Below, piece by piece: positions 48,050 to 60,000 of a stretch of DNA of 64,000 bases. The number at the start of each line of letters is the position of its first letter. The first letter of the stretch is position 1. A program made the position numbers and the translations under genes. The DNA is from Combretum micranthum (taxonomy: Eukaryota > Streptophyta > Magnoliopsida > Myrtales > Combretaceae). Location: contig JAMXBD010001248.1 in NCBI GenBank assembly GCA_024138025.1, forward strand, positions 1-64,000. Reading direction: 5' to 3'. The notes under the pieces are model-generated. The model had not been told where the DNA came from. It worked only from the letters and a program-made list of their open reading frames with translations, and did not search any database.

Positions 48050-49067
48050 TTGAAATCAAGTCAAAAAACAAGCTATCAGTGAGGACTCCTTGTTTGATGG
48101 CCTCAAAAGGATATGGCCTAATTCAAATTAAGGATCTCTAGGCACGCTTGATTGAACCTGGTTAAGTAATCTCTCAATGTCTCGCCTTTCTCTGGCGGAT
48201 TGCGTACAGGTATGATACGTTCTTCTTTGATGGTTTCCTAGCCATGAATTGCTAAGTTGGTTGAACAAACTAATCGTGTTTGGTTCGAGCTTGTTGAACC
48301 AAACTTAGGCTGCTTCTCGGAAGGCGATGGGGAAGGTCTTACACCAAATGGCTTCTAAGAAGTTGTGTATCACCATAGTGGATTGGAACTGAGTAATGTG
48401 ATCTTTCAAGTTGGTAGTCCCATCATAAGATTCTAAGCTCGAGAATCAAGCTCCAATGGGAAACACTTTGGATTGCATCCCTATAATGAAGGGTGTCTTG
48501 CCTAGGATTATTTTCATGGTAAATCCATTCATAAAGCCTTCTTTAATGGTAGACAACCTCCTCATCATATCTCTTGATTTCTTTAAGGATACACTCTTTT
48601 TCTAAGTTTGATTGGGTTTCTTTGGCAAGGGGTGTTAGTGCATGATCTTCGTGAGCTCGCGTCAAACCAGGATTTGCACTTTCTTTGTTTGGGCATCCTT
48701 GATCGCTCTCTCGATGTTTTGAAGAGGTATGAGTTGGGTATCAGAGTACTATGTGCTCATACGAAGTGCTATGTGTGGATCTCAGTAGGCTAGTGGAGAA
48801 AATAGGTTTCTGGTGCCCATTTAGGGGTAGTCTTGAGCTGTAGGATGGCCCTCTGTTAGAGGTGCTAGCTCGTGGTGATTCAGTGATATGCCAATGGTCT
48901 CTTCTAAGTGACTTTTGGTCGAGTCTAGATGGTAGATGGGTTAAAGACGCACTTTGTCGTGTACTGGAAGCTTCTTCTTCTAAGTATAGGTTCTTTAACC
49001 CTTCTAACTCTGTGATTCTTGCTAGTAGGGGGCCTTTAGAACGTTCATTTCCAACATTCTTATGCAC
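48050..49067 (-). pseudogene. Ty3/gypsy gag relic
   Basis: Between about 48150 and 48480 the minus strand reads YDGTTNLKDHITQFQSTMVI then FPIAFREAA*VWFNKLEPNTI. This is the retrotransposon gag core (Y-D-G-x-x-[DN]-P-x-x-H and A-x-x-W-[FY]-x-x-L). A charged N-terminal part lies at 48741-49067. An in-frame stop and shifts are present. It stands next to the primer binding site, as expected for gag. Confidence 0.8.
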
Positions 49068-49333
49068 AAGTTTTCAAGTTCTAGGATACGGCATGGGTTT
49101 ATTGAACCAGCATTTGCCATGGTGGTTGGTTCGTAATGTGGTTGCTCAAAGGCTTCGTCATCTCTTGGAGCTACTAGGAGATGCACGAGAGTAGAATCAA
49201 GTTGGTTCTTGCTCTATTGGAGCCTTGGCATGGTAGCAAACAAGGGTGTTCTTAGTAGTGATGCATGTTATGGGTTTAAGGAGGGTATAAGCATGAAAAA
49301 GAAAGAGATCTAGAAAAAGAAAACGGGAAGGGT

Positions 49334-49352
49334 TCCTACAGACAATGCCGCA
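49334..49352 (-). other. Primer binding site of the gypsy element
   Basis: Directly after the 5' LTR the minus strand reads TGCGGCATTGTCTGTAGGA. This resembles the TGGCGCC.TTG.. type primer sites common in plant gypsy elements, with some decay. Confidence 0.6.
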
Positions 49353-50019
49353 TGTTACACGTGCTGATTTCATTGGTAGAGTAGGCTCTTGCAAAAATAG
49401 AATAGTGATTAGAGGTGTGCCAAGGGATTACTCGGTGTAGCCACTCTGATGCTTAAGTTAGTTCGTGGGTCTCCTTTTCTCTCAAGAGTCCTTACTTATG
49501 TAAAGAAAATATGGCTCTCTCTTTCCCTAGAGGAAAGGGCCATTTATAGCTTTTAGGTCATACCAGAATGGGGTCCACCACATCTTTTCTATTAGGGAGA
49601 ATCTTTACTTGGTAGCTGACCTAATACCCAAAGAAGAGGGAGTATCTGAGCTGGAGAGTGGTAATCGTATGGAGTATAGCCGAGCTGATGATGTCCTTTG
49701 AATCCTGATGTGGGATACGAGTATTTCATGACTTTTGAGTCTAAGCAATTAGGTCAAGGTCGGCTTTAGGAAAACTTAGACTCGTAGAGTTACCTGGCAG
49801 GTAAGTCTAGAGAAAGACCTTTGAGGTTGAGCTCACATGAGGGTCTTCCGCAAATCTCCTGTAAAATAACGTAGGTCACTTTTTAGAATTCTTAAGGCTG
49901 AGGTACCCTTAGACGTGGAACCTTTTTGGGCTAACAAAGTTGGTGACTTGCTAAGTGTTTGGGCCCACGTGTGGTCCAAGTGGGCCAAGTGGGCTAAGGC
50001 CTGTATTTTACTATCAATA
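49353..50019 (-). repeat. 5' LTR of the gypsy element (667 bp)
   Basis: Homologous to 41878-42529. Plus-strand start is TGTTACACG and end is ATCAATA, where CA has changed to TA. Confidence 0.85.
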
Positions 50020-50024
50020 AACAT

Positions 50025-50862
50025 GATTAAATAAAAATGAATTTTTTTCCCCTTCCCATGACTTTCTTACATTTAAAAACTCATCCTGATTAATAAATAC
50101 ATGTACTAATAAAAAAATAACATATGAATACAAAATTTAGTAATTATAACAAAAATAATAATGTACACATCATATAAAATTTTCTCCATAAGAAAATCAA
50201 AATTGATGTCTTTACCAAGTTCTCAACTATACATCTAAGATACACAAATATTCTATTTCTTATGCCATTTTTAATATTTCTCCACTTGATGTAAATACAA
50301 GTGCCTATGATTGCTCAAATGGCCTGCAAAAAATAAAAAGTTAAAATAAGCAACATGAACTTTATACTTAATTATATAAGCATGTAGAAACATACCATAA
50401 AGAGAAAGTTTACTGACATTAGAATAAATAATCATGCAATGCTCACCATGAATTGTCATATGTGTTTAACATCTTATAGAGACATATATAAAAAAAAATT
50501 ATATTTTGTATTTAAAAGGAATATATATTGATAAGAATTGTTTATGGACATATATAACCTTGAATAAAATCATACGAATCATCATATATAAACTACAAAC
50601 AATGTAATATCACAAATTATACGTAGTCTTTAGTGCATGCAAGTCATAATAATATGCAATTTATCTATTAAACTCATAAAATAAATATATAATTTTTTAT
50701 TTTTTTTTTTGAGAAAATCAGTCATGCCCATTTTTAAGAACCTTACTTAATCCATCACAACAACCACTAAACAAACCTAAAAATAGTACCTTGAAGTAAC
50801 AAACATAAAAATTAAACAAAGGAAAAGATAGTAACTTAAAGATGCAAGAAGAACCCTACATC
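50025..50862 (-). other. Unassigned DNA with exon-like pieces
   Basis: No known family was recognised. On the minus strand GCAG then GCCATTTGAGCAATCATAGG (near 50300-50324) has an acceptor-like start. At 50829-50862 a block GATGTAGGGTTCTTCTTGC resembles a block at 53866-53895 on the other side of the neighbouring LTR element. These could be remains of a host gene, but the evidence is thin. Confidence 0.3.
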
Positions 50863-51238
50863 CTAAATGTAAGGACCCGCTATTACCCCTAGTTGAAAAA
50901 GCAATAGCAGTTCCCCAACCGCATATAATCTGCAGAATTATATGCAAGGTTGTCTTAAAAGGATTGTTTGATGAATTGTTGACCTAATCTTAAGGAATAA
51001 ATCATTTTGAGAAATAATTACTTAGTAGTTTTTCTAAACATATTAACATATATATACATAACTTCAAACAAAGGCAGATCAAACTAGATATATATACATA
51101 CATATATTACATCCACAGGCTTCTTACAAGCCTTAAACAAAATAACAAAATATAAAGCTTAACAAAGCTTTACAACATCCATTCTAACTAACTATGTCTA
51201 TTACAAAAAGAATGGTTCCGTCCAGTCCTGGTCAAACT

Positions 51239-52085
51239 CTAGTCCTCATATTCCTCCAAGAAGTCCTCAAAATCGGAGCCATAACCCATGCTCGCATAGG
51301 ACTCGTCCAGGTCATCACCTGAAATTGTTAAAAGAATGAGCCAGAGGCCCAGTACACAGCAACGAATACAAAAGCGAGATGAAGCACACAAGCTTAGTCT
51401 AAATGCAATATGCAACATCCATTCAATTATTCTTTAATCTTTAATTAATCAATCAACACGGGAGTATTCAAACTCCGGACAACAGGGATCGCGAGGGGAC
51501 CTGAGTAACACTCGGACGCTCGGGGGGTTGATATAAGTAGTTCGGGTACTCATACCGTCCTAGATATCGTTAAGTCAAAGAGAAAAGTAGCTTCCTCCAG
51601 GGTTAATAGCCATTACTTAGCTTTATTTATACTCAGTCCATATCATAAAATATAGTTCACCCGTTCTCAAAAACGTTTGAACTAAACTATGGTACTTCCT
51701 ACCAAGTTTAAATAAATTTTCACCGATCTATACCCCCCGTCGACTACCCGCCGTACCACTTAATGAAAGTCATCTCAAATGACAGGAGTGGCCTAAGTGC
51801 CTAGATCTATCGTGCTCAAATCGAGCAAGGTGCCGCTCCCCGAACCAGATACCAACTTCCATCCCAAACTCATCAAACTATGAGGGGTCGCCGTTAGGTT
51901 CATACATGACCTGGCGTAGGAATTGGATTTTAACGGCATAAAACACAAGCAACAATCACATTTTAAGTTTTTTTTTTATTATATATTTAAGTTTTATAAA
52001 TGCCTATCCTAACAGAGACAAGCAGGTTACTGCGTACCCGTATTAGCTCGGGAGTTAGTAGGGACGGCCGAGCGAGAATCAAATA
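51239..52085 (-). CDS. Candidate spliced acidic microprotein exons inside LTR copy 2
   Basis: Putative exons on the minus strand are 52085-52038 (48 nt, after GAACAG, before GTACGC) and 51318-51239 (80 nt, after AATTTCAG, ending TAG). The joined frame reads TNSRANTGDDLDESYASMGY and ends FEDFLEEYED. The intron is 719 nt here against 510 nt in copy 1, while both exon lengths are identical. In the last exon 12 codons differ synonymously and 7 non-synonymously from copy 1. A leader exon ending at 53197 before GTAAGT joins in phase, but a TGA lies shortly upstream and no conserved ATG was found. The product is unknown; the strong acidic tail could be an activation-type or interaction segment, which is speculation. 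Confidence 0.45.
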
Positions 52086-52604
52086 CTGTTCAACAGAATT
52101 ATTACAAATTTTACACTTAGTTCAAGCTCAATATCAACCAATCTCATACATTATCATCCAAAGAAATTCAAATAAATCATCACAAGATTTTTAAAATAAG
52201 TAAAGGAAATCACATATATAACATAACTAGTTTTAGCTTAACTCTCATGAAAATTCATTAATTCGTTAAATCTATAAATATATTTAAATCATGTTAAATT
52301 ATATCATTTAATCATCATAATACATCAATTATCATATATCTATCTCATTTTAGATCAAATATATCCATTTGGTAAAGCAAATACCTATAAATCAATCAAA
52401 AACAAGTTTTCAACTTTATTTAGAAAATGTATCAGTTGGAAAGATGTAAAATTTAAGCACTGATACGTTTCGAATTTGTAAAAATTTAAAACATGAAAGT
52501 TGTAGATCTCTTTCTTATCTTTCCAACGCAACTTGAATCATCTCAATCGGAGATCGGATGAAAAAGTTACGGCTGATATACGAAAACATGTTTGAGCTGC
52601 AGGG

Positions 52605-52770
52605 TTCTACGCCGGTTCCAACGCCGGCGGCGTTGAATGCAAAATTTGCCAGCGTTAAGGAACCCCGATTCTGGTCATGAAAAGTCATTTCAACACCGGC
52701 AGCGTAGACTTCAAAGCCGGCGGCGTAAATCCTACACCGGCAAAGTACACCGGCAAATTTGCAGGCGTTG
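52605..52770 (-). repeat. GC-rich CGCCGGCG module in copy 2
   Basis: Words such as ACGCCGGCGGCGTTG and AAGCCGGCGGCGTAA repeat irregularly in the first putative intron, as in copy 1, but the module is shorter and its spacing differs. Confidence 0.7.
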
Positions 52771-53805
52771 ACGACAGCGGAAATTTTCCAAAGCTTTTCC
52801 CCTGTTTTTCCCTTTTACAAAAACTTGCTTTTACACTTCTTCAACTCATTCCAAATCTTTCCAAGCTTATTATAAGTTCATTTATCACTTCTATCAATCA
52901 ATCATCATCTCAAAACATCTATAACCCTATTCTAATCATCAAATCACCAATCATACTTCAAATTCACATATCAACTACTCATTCTTCAATTTTTCTATAA
53001 TACTCATTCCCACACTTCCACATTCCTATGAGATGCAAACTACCCCTTCATTAATCACATAATCCCATTCAAACTATCATTCATGCACCAATCCAATCTC
53101 CTACCAAACATCATCTCAAAATCCTATCTACCCTAACATTTACAAACAACACATTATAAGACATAAATTAAAAGACAAAGATTGCATTAAACTTACATAA
53201 GTGAATCTTGGCTTGAAATGTTATTCAAATCCTTAAGCTTGTTGTAAACCTTGTCTTAGGGTTTAGGCTTTTGGGTTGAGAAAAAGGAAGAAAGAAAGAA
53301 GAAAGAAAAGAAGTAAAATTCGTATGAAATTTTTGGCTGCAAAGAAGGAGGACTTATCTTGACCAATTAGAGTAATTTGTTATCCAAATCTTACCTTTAG
53401 GGGGTATATTTGTCCTAGATTTAATTTGGGGAAATTTCAAATGCATTTGAGTCAAATTTGAGCTCAAAAAGTGGGTACTTTAGCCAAAAATTCTGTCATG
53501 TTTTAAGCAATTTCAAAAGCAATTTAATTAAATTCTAAACATAACATATGCATATTAATTGACAAAAAGACACACACATTCATTAAGCTATTCACACATT
53601 TATTATACTATACAAACATTTATAAACATCCAACAATAATATTAATTCTTAATACTAATCATATATAAAATAACACATTCCTTAATTATATTACTAAACA
53701 TACACATATATATATATATATCATCCAAATATCATACTAGCATGTAATATAAGAATTTCTTGGCTATTTCACTAAAAGTGCATTGAATCATCCCCAACAA
53801 CTAAA

Positions 53806-54879
53806 GAATTAGAGAAGTAAATGAAAAATGTAACAAGAATAGGAAAGTAAGAATGTCAATTACCTTGAAGATGCAACAAGGACCATATCCTATGGCTGTA
53901 ATGTCATGTAAATCATTCCAAAATAAATAAATAACCGACAAACTGCAATGTCAAATTACTCTTTTTTTTTTTCTCTCATCCCATTAATGGAAAATGGTTA
54001 CAAATGGCTTTTATAAACTCATTCCTATGTTTAATCATTTTTAAACAAATTATTAATGTCGTTTGGCCAAAAAAGAAATTATCTATATCCTATAACTATT
54101 TATAATGTTAGTGAAGGTACATTGTTAAATTTAATAGGTATGCAATAATTAATTTAAAATATGTTATTAAGTAAAACAAATAAATATTATATAATAAAAG
54201 CAAGAATTACAAAAGATGAAAAAGAAACAAAAAATTAAAGATGGGGAAAAAGAGAGGGGAGAAGAAAAACTAACGGGCTATAATTAGTAAAATTTTAATT
54301 CAATTTATATGATTCAATAAATTTATAATTTTATAAAGTTTTTCTATATTAAAATTGATATAAAATTAGTTAAAGTAGATTCTTTTTATAGAATTATGAG
54401 TTTATATGTAGGATTTTATACTTTGTTATTTTATGTAGATTGCAAGTTTAACATTTCGCTGTAAATTTATAATCTACATTGTAAGACCTAGGATTCAATT
54501 AAGCTTTCTAGATTCTTTCTTTAGAGAATAGGAGAAATTTGTTGAACCATTGCCATTATTTTTATTTGAAAATAACGATAATTAAGTTCTTTGGAGAGTG
54601 TTAGAATAGCACTAGGAATATTTGTGCCATGCCCAAATAAAGTTTATGTCTAACAATTCCACCAAATATAACACTTAAACATTATACACAAAAATATAAT
54701 TAACTAAATGAGTTTCCAACCAATTTTATTTTATGAAAGCTCTTAATTAGATTTGGTAAACATTTCAATCACTACCCAAAAAAAAAAAAAAAAGTTTTCC
54801 AATAGCATCTCATAAAGTATACATTAATAATGCCATAAATAATCTCTCAACTGTAAAGAAAATAAAAACTATATAAGAA
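53806..54879. other. AT-rich DNA
   Basis: No gene recognised. An exon-like block at 53866-53895 (minus strand ATAGGATATGGTCCTTGTTG then GCATCTTCAAG before GTAATT) resembles 50829-50862. Confidence 0.4.
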
Positions 54880-55240
54880 ACAACTAGATATAGGAAGAAT
54901 GATATTGTATTATCATTTTTCTTGTTTCGTGTACAATGTAGGGCAGTCCCTATTTATAGGGAATATACATCATTACTTACAAGTAGATGAAAAATCACAA
55001 CACTTAATATGAAAGTTAACTTTGAGAAGAGAGGCGTGATAACTGCAATCTTTCTAAATAAAGCGCTAACGAGCAAGGAAAGGCCCCTAATACAATGGAT
55101 AATCAAAATTCATGGAAAACAAAAAGGACATCCACACATAAATTATATATTTATCGCATTCCCCCTGGGTTGTCCATTTTAAAAACCTTATAAAGGAAAA
55201 TCTAGTGGAACAAAACCTTAGGTCAAGGAAAAAAAAGTGC
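54880..55240 (-). repeat. Probable 3' LTR of the copia relic
   Basis: It follows the purine-rich tract and contains a promoter-like CCCTATAAATAGGGACTG on the minus strand (about 54945-54965). Exact borders could not be fixed because the second LTR is missing. Confidence 0.45.
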
Positions 55241-55299
55241 AGTGCTAAACTCCCCCTAACTACAATATCGCTAGAAATCTTTAAGTCAACACATTCTAA

Positions 55300-56480
55300 T
55301 ATGATAAACTAATTTCTTAAGTGTTATAGTAATTAATGCCTTAGCGAATAAATTTTCTAGATTACACTTGAGTGATTTGTTAAATATTAATTTCACCATT
55401 CTTGTAAAGATCATGTGTAAAAAAGAATTTTGATGAAATATATTTTATCTTGTCTCCCTTAATATATCCTTTCTTTAATTGAGCAATTTACAATAAGCAT
55501 ATCTTCATATTGTTCTTAGGATTTTACTATTTGAAGGCCAATCACATGTGTCTTAAATAGTTGTTATCTTAGCATAATTTGAATTAGTAGCAACCATTTT
55601 CTGCTTTGTAAAATGCTAAGATATAAGGGTAGATTACCTCAAAAGGTCCTAATGTTTTGGGATAAGTTTATTTCAGATCCCAATGTTTCAAGTAGTTTAA
55701 AAGAGGTCACACGTTTGAAGAATAAGTTAATTGAGGTCTTCATTGACACTTATCATAATGTGACGGCTCTTCTAAGTTTTAATTAAATATTTTCCTTTTG
55801 ACATATGTCAACAGTGACTCAATTAAACCACTTCTCAAATGTTAAGATCTTAAATAAACTTACCTGCAAATATTGGGACCTTCCAATATAATTTACCCAA
55901 GATTTAACTATATTTCCACATGTAAACAAATAACCAACTTATGATAGAACTTTTATGTGAATTAGATAAATATCTTATATTTGCATAACCAACTAATTAA
56001 GGTCTAAATTCATTTGTGTAAAAAAATTATAAATCAACAGTTCCTTAGAGATATCACAGTAAATGCTATTGCAATGCCTTCAAGTTTGTAAGAAATATAT
56101 CTTACCAATAAATTAACTAAAAAGGCAATATCCAACTTCATATTATTAACAAGATACATTAGTGCACTTATGGCACTAAGATATAGTACTTCAAGACCAA
56201 GAATTTCTTCATTATCTTCGCAAGGCCAAAAAGGGACCTTTGTTTACATCAAGTGATCAAGCAACTATTAGGCTACTTTAATGGATGTGCTTTGTCCATA
56301 AAATTGATTGAGGACCTTTCTATATAATTTGACTATTGAAAAACAATCCCATTTTTGAAGTGTTCAATTTGGAAAAGCAGATAGAATTGTGTCTTTCCAA
56401 GATCTTTTATATCAAGTTCCCTTTTTAAAAATGTACTACTCTCGAAAACTCTTCTTGAGTTCCAATAGTATTCAAATCAT
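55300..56480 (-). pseudogene. Copia RNase H and C-terminal pol relic
   Basis: The minus strand reads LGLEVLYLSAISALMYLVNN then KLDIAFLVNLLVRY (about 56080-56215), the P-Y-x-S-x-[IV]-G-[AS]-L-M-Y.. RPDI block at the end of copia RT. Near 55350-55420 a degenerate NLENLFAKAL resembles the copia C-terminal N-x-A-D-x-x-T-K. A Mutator-like MITE at 55627-55898 splits the region. Confidence 0.75.
55627..55898. mobile_element. Mutator-like MITE (272 bp) nested in the copia relic
   Basis: The left end GGGTAGATTACCTCAAAAGG and the inverted right end GGGTAAATTATATTGGAAGG (minus strand) begin long imperfect inverted repeats. Flanks AAGATATAA and AAGATTTAA match in 8 of 9 bases, the 9-bp target duplication of the Mutator superfamily. 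Confidence 0.8.
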
Positions 56481-57031
56481 CCATATAGATCGCAAAATTA
56501 AATCTGGATCTCTTTATAAAAACACATCAACAAAATGGATCAATTTTACAACCTTCTTTTAAATATTTTTATCTATATAAAGATCTTTGTAACATAATTG
56601 AATAAATTTCTTGAGAAATTCCATTGTATTTTTCTATAATTTTAAATCCTTCAGGGATTTTCATATAGATATCATTATCAAGTGAGCCATGATATGTTGT
56701 GATTACATCCATTAATTGTATCTCAAGTCTTTTATGTACTTTTAGATTAGTAAGATATTGAAAAGTTACTGCACCCACTACAGGAGAATATATTTCCCCA
56801 TAATTGATTTTAACTCTTTAAGAAAAACCTTATGCAACAAATCATACTTTGTATCTCTTATCTCATTTCATTTTTGCACAAATACTCATTTATATTCATG
56901 AAGTTTCACACCAGCAAGTGTCAGAATTACTATCTAAAAACTTTTTGTTTTTCAAGAAATTTCAATTCTACATTTGCCTAGTTTTGCCAATCATCTCTAT
57001 TTGGACATTCTTGAATAGTTGTTGGCTCAGG
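56480..57031 (-). pseudogene. Copia reverse transcriptase relic
   Basis: Starting just inside the nested insertion the minus strand gives PEPTTIQECPNRDDWQN, the usual entry to copia RT. Then an open piece at 56569-56778 reads LEIQLMDVITTYHGSLDNDI then YMKIPEGFKI and YSIMLQRSLY, the copia block DV.TA[YF]L.G.L...IYM..PEGF. The alanine of the catalytic-region TAYL is changed and the tyrosine-leucine pair is damaged, and stops occur on both sides. Confidence 0.9.
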
Positions 57032-60000
57032 TGAAATACCCCTAACATTCACCTAGTTGATTAGAAATAGTTTAATTGAGTAATATAAAAGGTAGTTAAG
57101 TTTAAACTTGAATTAGAACTTAATTTATAAATTTAAATTAAATAGTTTAAATAGTTCAAGTAAAACAAATAATGAATCATGATTAGATAGTTGGCATAAT
57201 GAAATTAGTAAATATATTAAGTTGAGATTTGAGATTTGATATTCTTTTAATTAATTTTATTTTCTAATTGTTTCACCCACTATTCTAACAAGAAATCAAT
57301 TTCAAAATCTTTACCAAAATCTTAATAGAACCTATTTTCATCAATTTCCAATCGTAAACTCTTAAATATTCCAATTAAATGTTTAGTAAACTCTTAAATG
57401 CTTGAATTTTATTTTAACCTTCATTATCTTAAATCCGCATGACTTTCAAAATCAACTACTTGTTTAAAAATATTAGTTTCAAACCCAAACTCAATTTAAA
57501 TATTGGTTTCTTATAAATTAAACTTCTAAACTATATTTCTATATCAAGATATTAATTTTTAACATATAGGTTCTCAAATTATTTTCTAATTATTTTCAAT
57601 ACGTAAATTAATTATAAAAAATTTTTAACTCTAACACCCTACCTAAAAATATCCTTAATCCTTATCTTGTATTTTCTTTTCCCTTTTCGTTTTTGGTTGC
57701 CTTGGTTCTTTTCTTCTTCTTCCTTTTTCTTTTCATCGATGCTTCTTTTTTCTTCTTCTTCTTCTTCTCTTCATTTTCTTTTCTTTCTTAAATTTTAACC
57801 ACAAAATCTCAAATCTAACAAGATTGTAGAGGAAAATAAAGATACAAAATAAGATAAAAGATGAAGACTAAGTAGAAAGAAGCTACGTCAAATAAGGAGA
57901 AGTGGTAATAAAGAAGATCAAGATGTTCAAGTTGTCTACAAAGATAAGTTTTATTATTTCCTTTGTTTTAGTTGTTGTTTTTTTTTTTGTATATAATGTG
58001 TTGGTGTTAGATATAAGTTGGGTTTGTGATAAATTGGTGAATAGTAGATATAAGGTTTACGCATGAATGGAGAAGGGTTTGATGAAGTGATTTAGAGGTG
58101 TTTGATGAAGTAAAATGAATATAGAAGTGTTAGAAGTAATGAATATCAGCTTGTGTGATGCTTTGATGATGTTTTGATGGAAGTAAGATGGGTATAAATT
58201 AAGAAAATATGAAAAGAAAATAGGGGAATCACGTTCTAGCTGCTATCAAAATTTTTTCAGTCAACACGAGCTCCAACATGGGCATGCACGTGCCCAAGCA
58301 GACAAGTTTTAACCTATTGGGCACTTTTTTTTTTCCTCAACACGACCTTGTGCACGAGCTCATGCTGAATATATCAAATGTGTACTAAGCATATTTTTAA
58401 CCCAGCACGGTCGTGCAACAGACCATGCAACTCCCTTGTATCGCTAAAAAAAAATAAAGAAAGAATCAATAAATGAATTAAATTGATTGATAGTTAAAAT
58501 ATTAGATTAGTTGAAGGATATAATTAAGGATGATTTAAGTAAATTAATCGTTTTAACAACACATTAGACTTAACATGGATTTAAGCTGAAAATGAATCTT
58601 AAGTATAAAATGAACTTAGTTAATAAATCTAAGTTTAACTTGACTAAATAAACTATAGTAATCTAAAATGAATTAGATTGATTAAGTCTAATCAACTTGA
58701 CTTAATAAATCAACCTAAGATCATTTTGACTTAATGAATCTAAATGAACTAAAAATAGAATAGATTGACTAAGATCGCAATAGATATATGATAATGACTT
58801 AGAGAGATAATTGAATTCGACTAAGTAATTTAATTAAATGTCTAATTTTAATAAACTTGATTAACATTAAGTTAATATAAACTTAATAACTTGTAATTGG
58901 TTTAGTAATGATGTAAATCACCTTTTAGGCTCAACCTTAATTTATATGGAAAATATGTTATTTCAAATGTTTGTTTACTTTGGATATGAATGTTTGGTAA
59001 TATAAATGATATGATGATGCTTTTGTAGTAAAATACTATGAACAAGGTGAAAAGAAATGCTTTGATAGACATTAGAGAACTGTCCATATCTTGGCAGGAT
59101 AAATTTCACAATCATGGTAGGGTTCATACTTAGTACTTGATCAAATAGGATTTTAATAAAAGTTTGATATAAGTGTTACAATAATCAATTAGGTTAAGCA
59201 TAGTTTTTATGTATGAACTGAAGTTAGTTGGTAAATCTAAGATTAATTTTATCTAAGTGGATCTTTAATTGTTTTGTAAAGAAATTATTGGCTCCCTCTC
59301 AAAAAGGAAATAAGCTTGTTTAAGCTTCTATCAAGTAATGAACACCATCACTAGAGTTCACAATTTATATAATTGAAAATGACATAAAAGGTACATAATG
59401 ACTTGCGTGTTGCATGCCAAGATAGGTATTCTAAATGAACTAACACTTAAAAGACGGCTTAATTAATGAGTGTTGTTTGTGTGTATGCTGTTGAACCCGA
59501 TCTGAGGAGTGACAACCTTGTCCTAAGGGGATACGATATTTTAGGCTCTTAGGCCACTCCCATCATGATGCAATGAAATTTATAAATGGCTCAGTTAGTA
59601 GCTGATAGGGCAAACGATATCGGCATAATGTTTATCTTTGTCGGAGAGAATTAATAAAGTAAGGCACGCATTTAAGGAACCGGTCGAGCCCTATTATATT
59701 ATGGACTATGATAGGTAGAGTGTATATAATGGGTATAAGCCATAGAGGAAGTTATTTCTTCTTTTTCGGTCATATATAGAAGATATAGGTATTCGGGCTA
59801 CCTATATCAACCCCCAGAGCAGTTGCTGTTACTCAGGATGCCCAGATTCCCAAAGGTCTGTTCTGGAGTGTGAGTGCTCTTATGTTGCTTGTTTTACTTA
59901 AATGAAAAATAATAACTTGTTGTTTGTTACATTGCATTTAACTAGGTTTGTGTGCTATTCTGTGTGTGTTTGTGTTATTGTCATACTAAGCTTCAGCTCA

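Larger units (their letters stand above)
41878..50019 (-). mobile_element. Near full-length Ty3/gypsy element (8.1 kb), dead
   Basis: Two LTRs (41878-42529 and 49353-50019) bound an interior reading on the minus strand in the order gag, protease, reverse transcriptase, integrase. Flanks GACAT and AACAT match in four of five bases, the expected 5-bp duplication. The LTR ends, taken together, are TGTTACACG and ATCAACA; each copy has one mutated end (TA for TG on the left LTR, TA for CA on the right). A primer binding site and a polypurine tract lie in the right places. All genes are broken. The RT type (YKV.PF.LKN..ATFQRLV..) suggests the Tat-like group, but this is an inference. Confidence 0.9.
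50868..53800 (-). mobile_element. Solo-LTR-like element, copy 2 (2.93 kb), inverted relative to copy 1
   Basis: The plus strand starts TGTAAGGACCC and ends CCCCAACAA. It is flanked on both sides by CTAAA (50863-50867 and 53801-53805), a perfect 5-bp duplication. One extra base (A at 53800) lies between the expected CA end and the duplication. It matches the reverse complement of 4223-6930 over its whole length. Internally it has the same putative exon borders (53197, 52085/52038, 51318) and a GC-rich module. There is no gag or pol. Confidence 0.85.

Noticed and set aside
48862..49194. Plus-strand open frame of 110 codons
   Set aside because: Antisense shadow of the gypsy gag on the minus strand.
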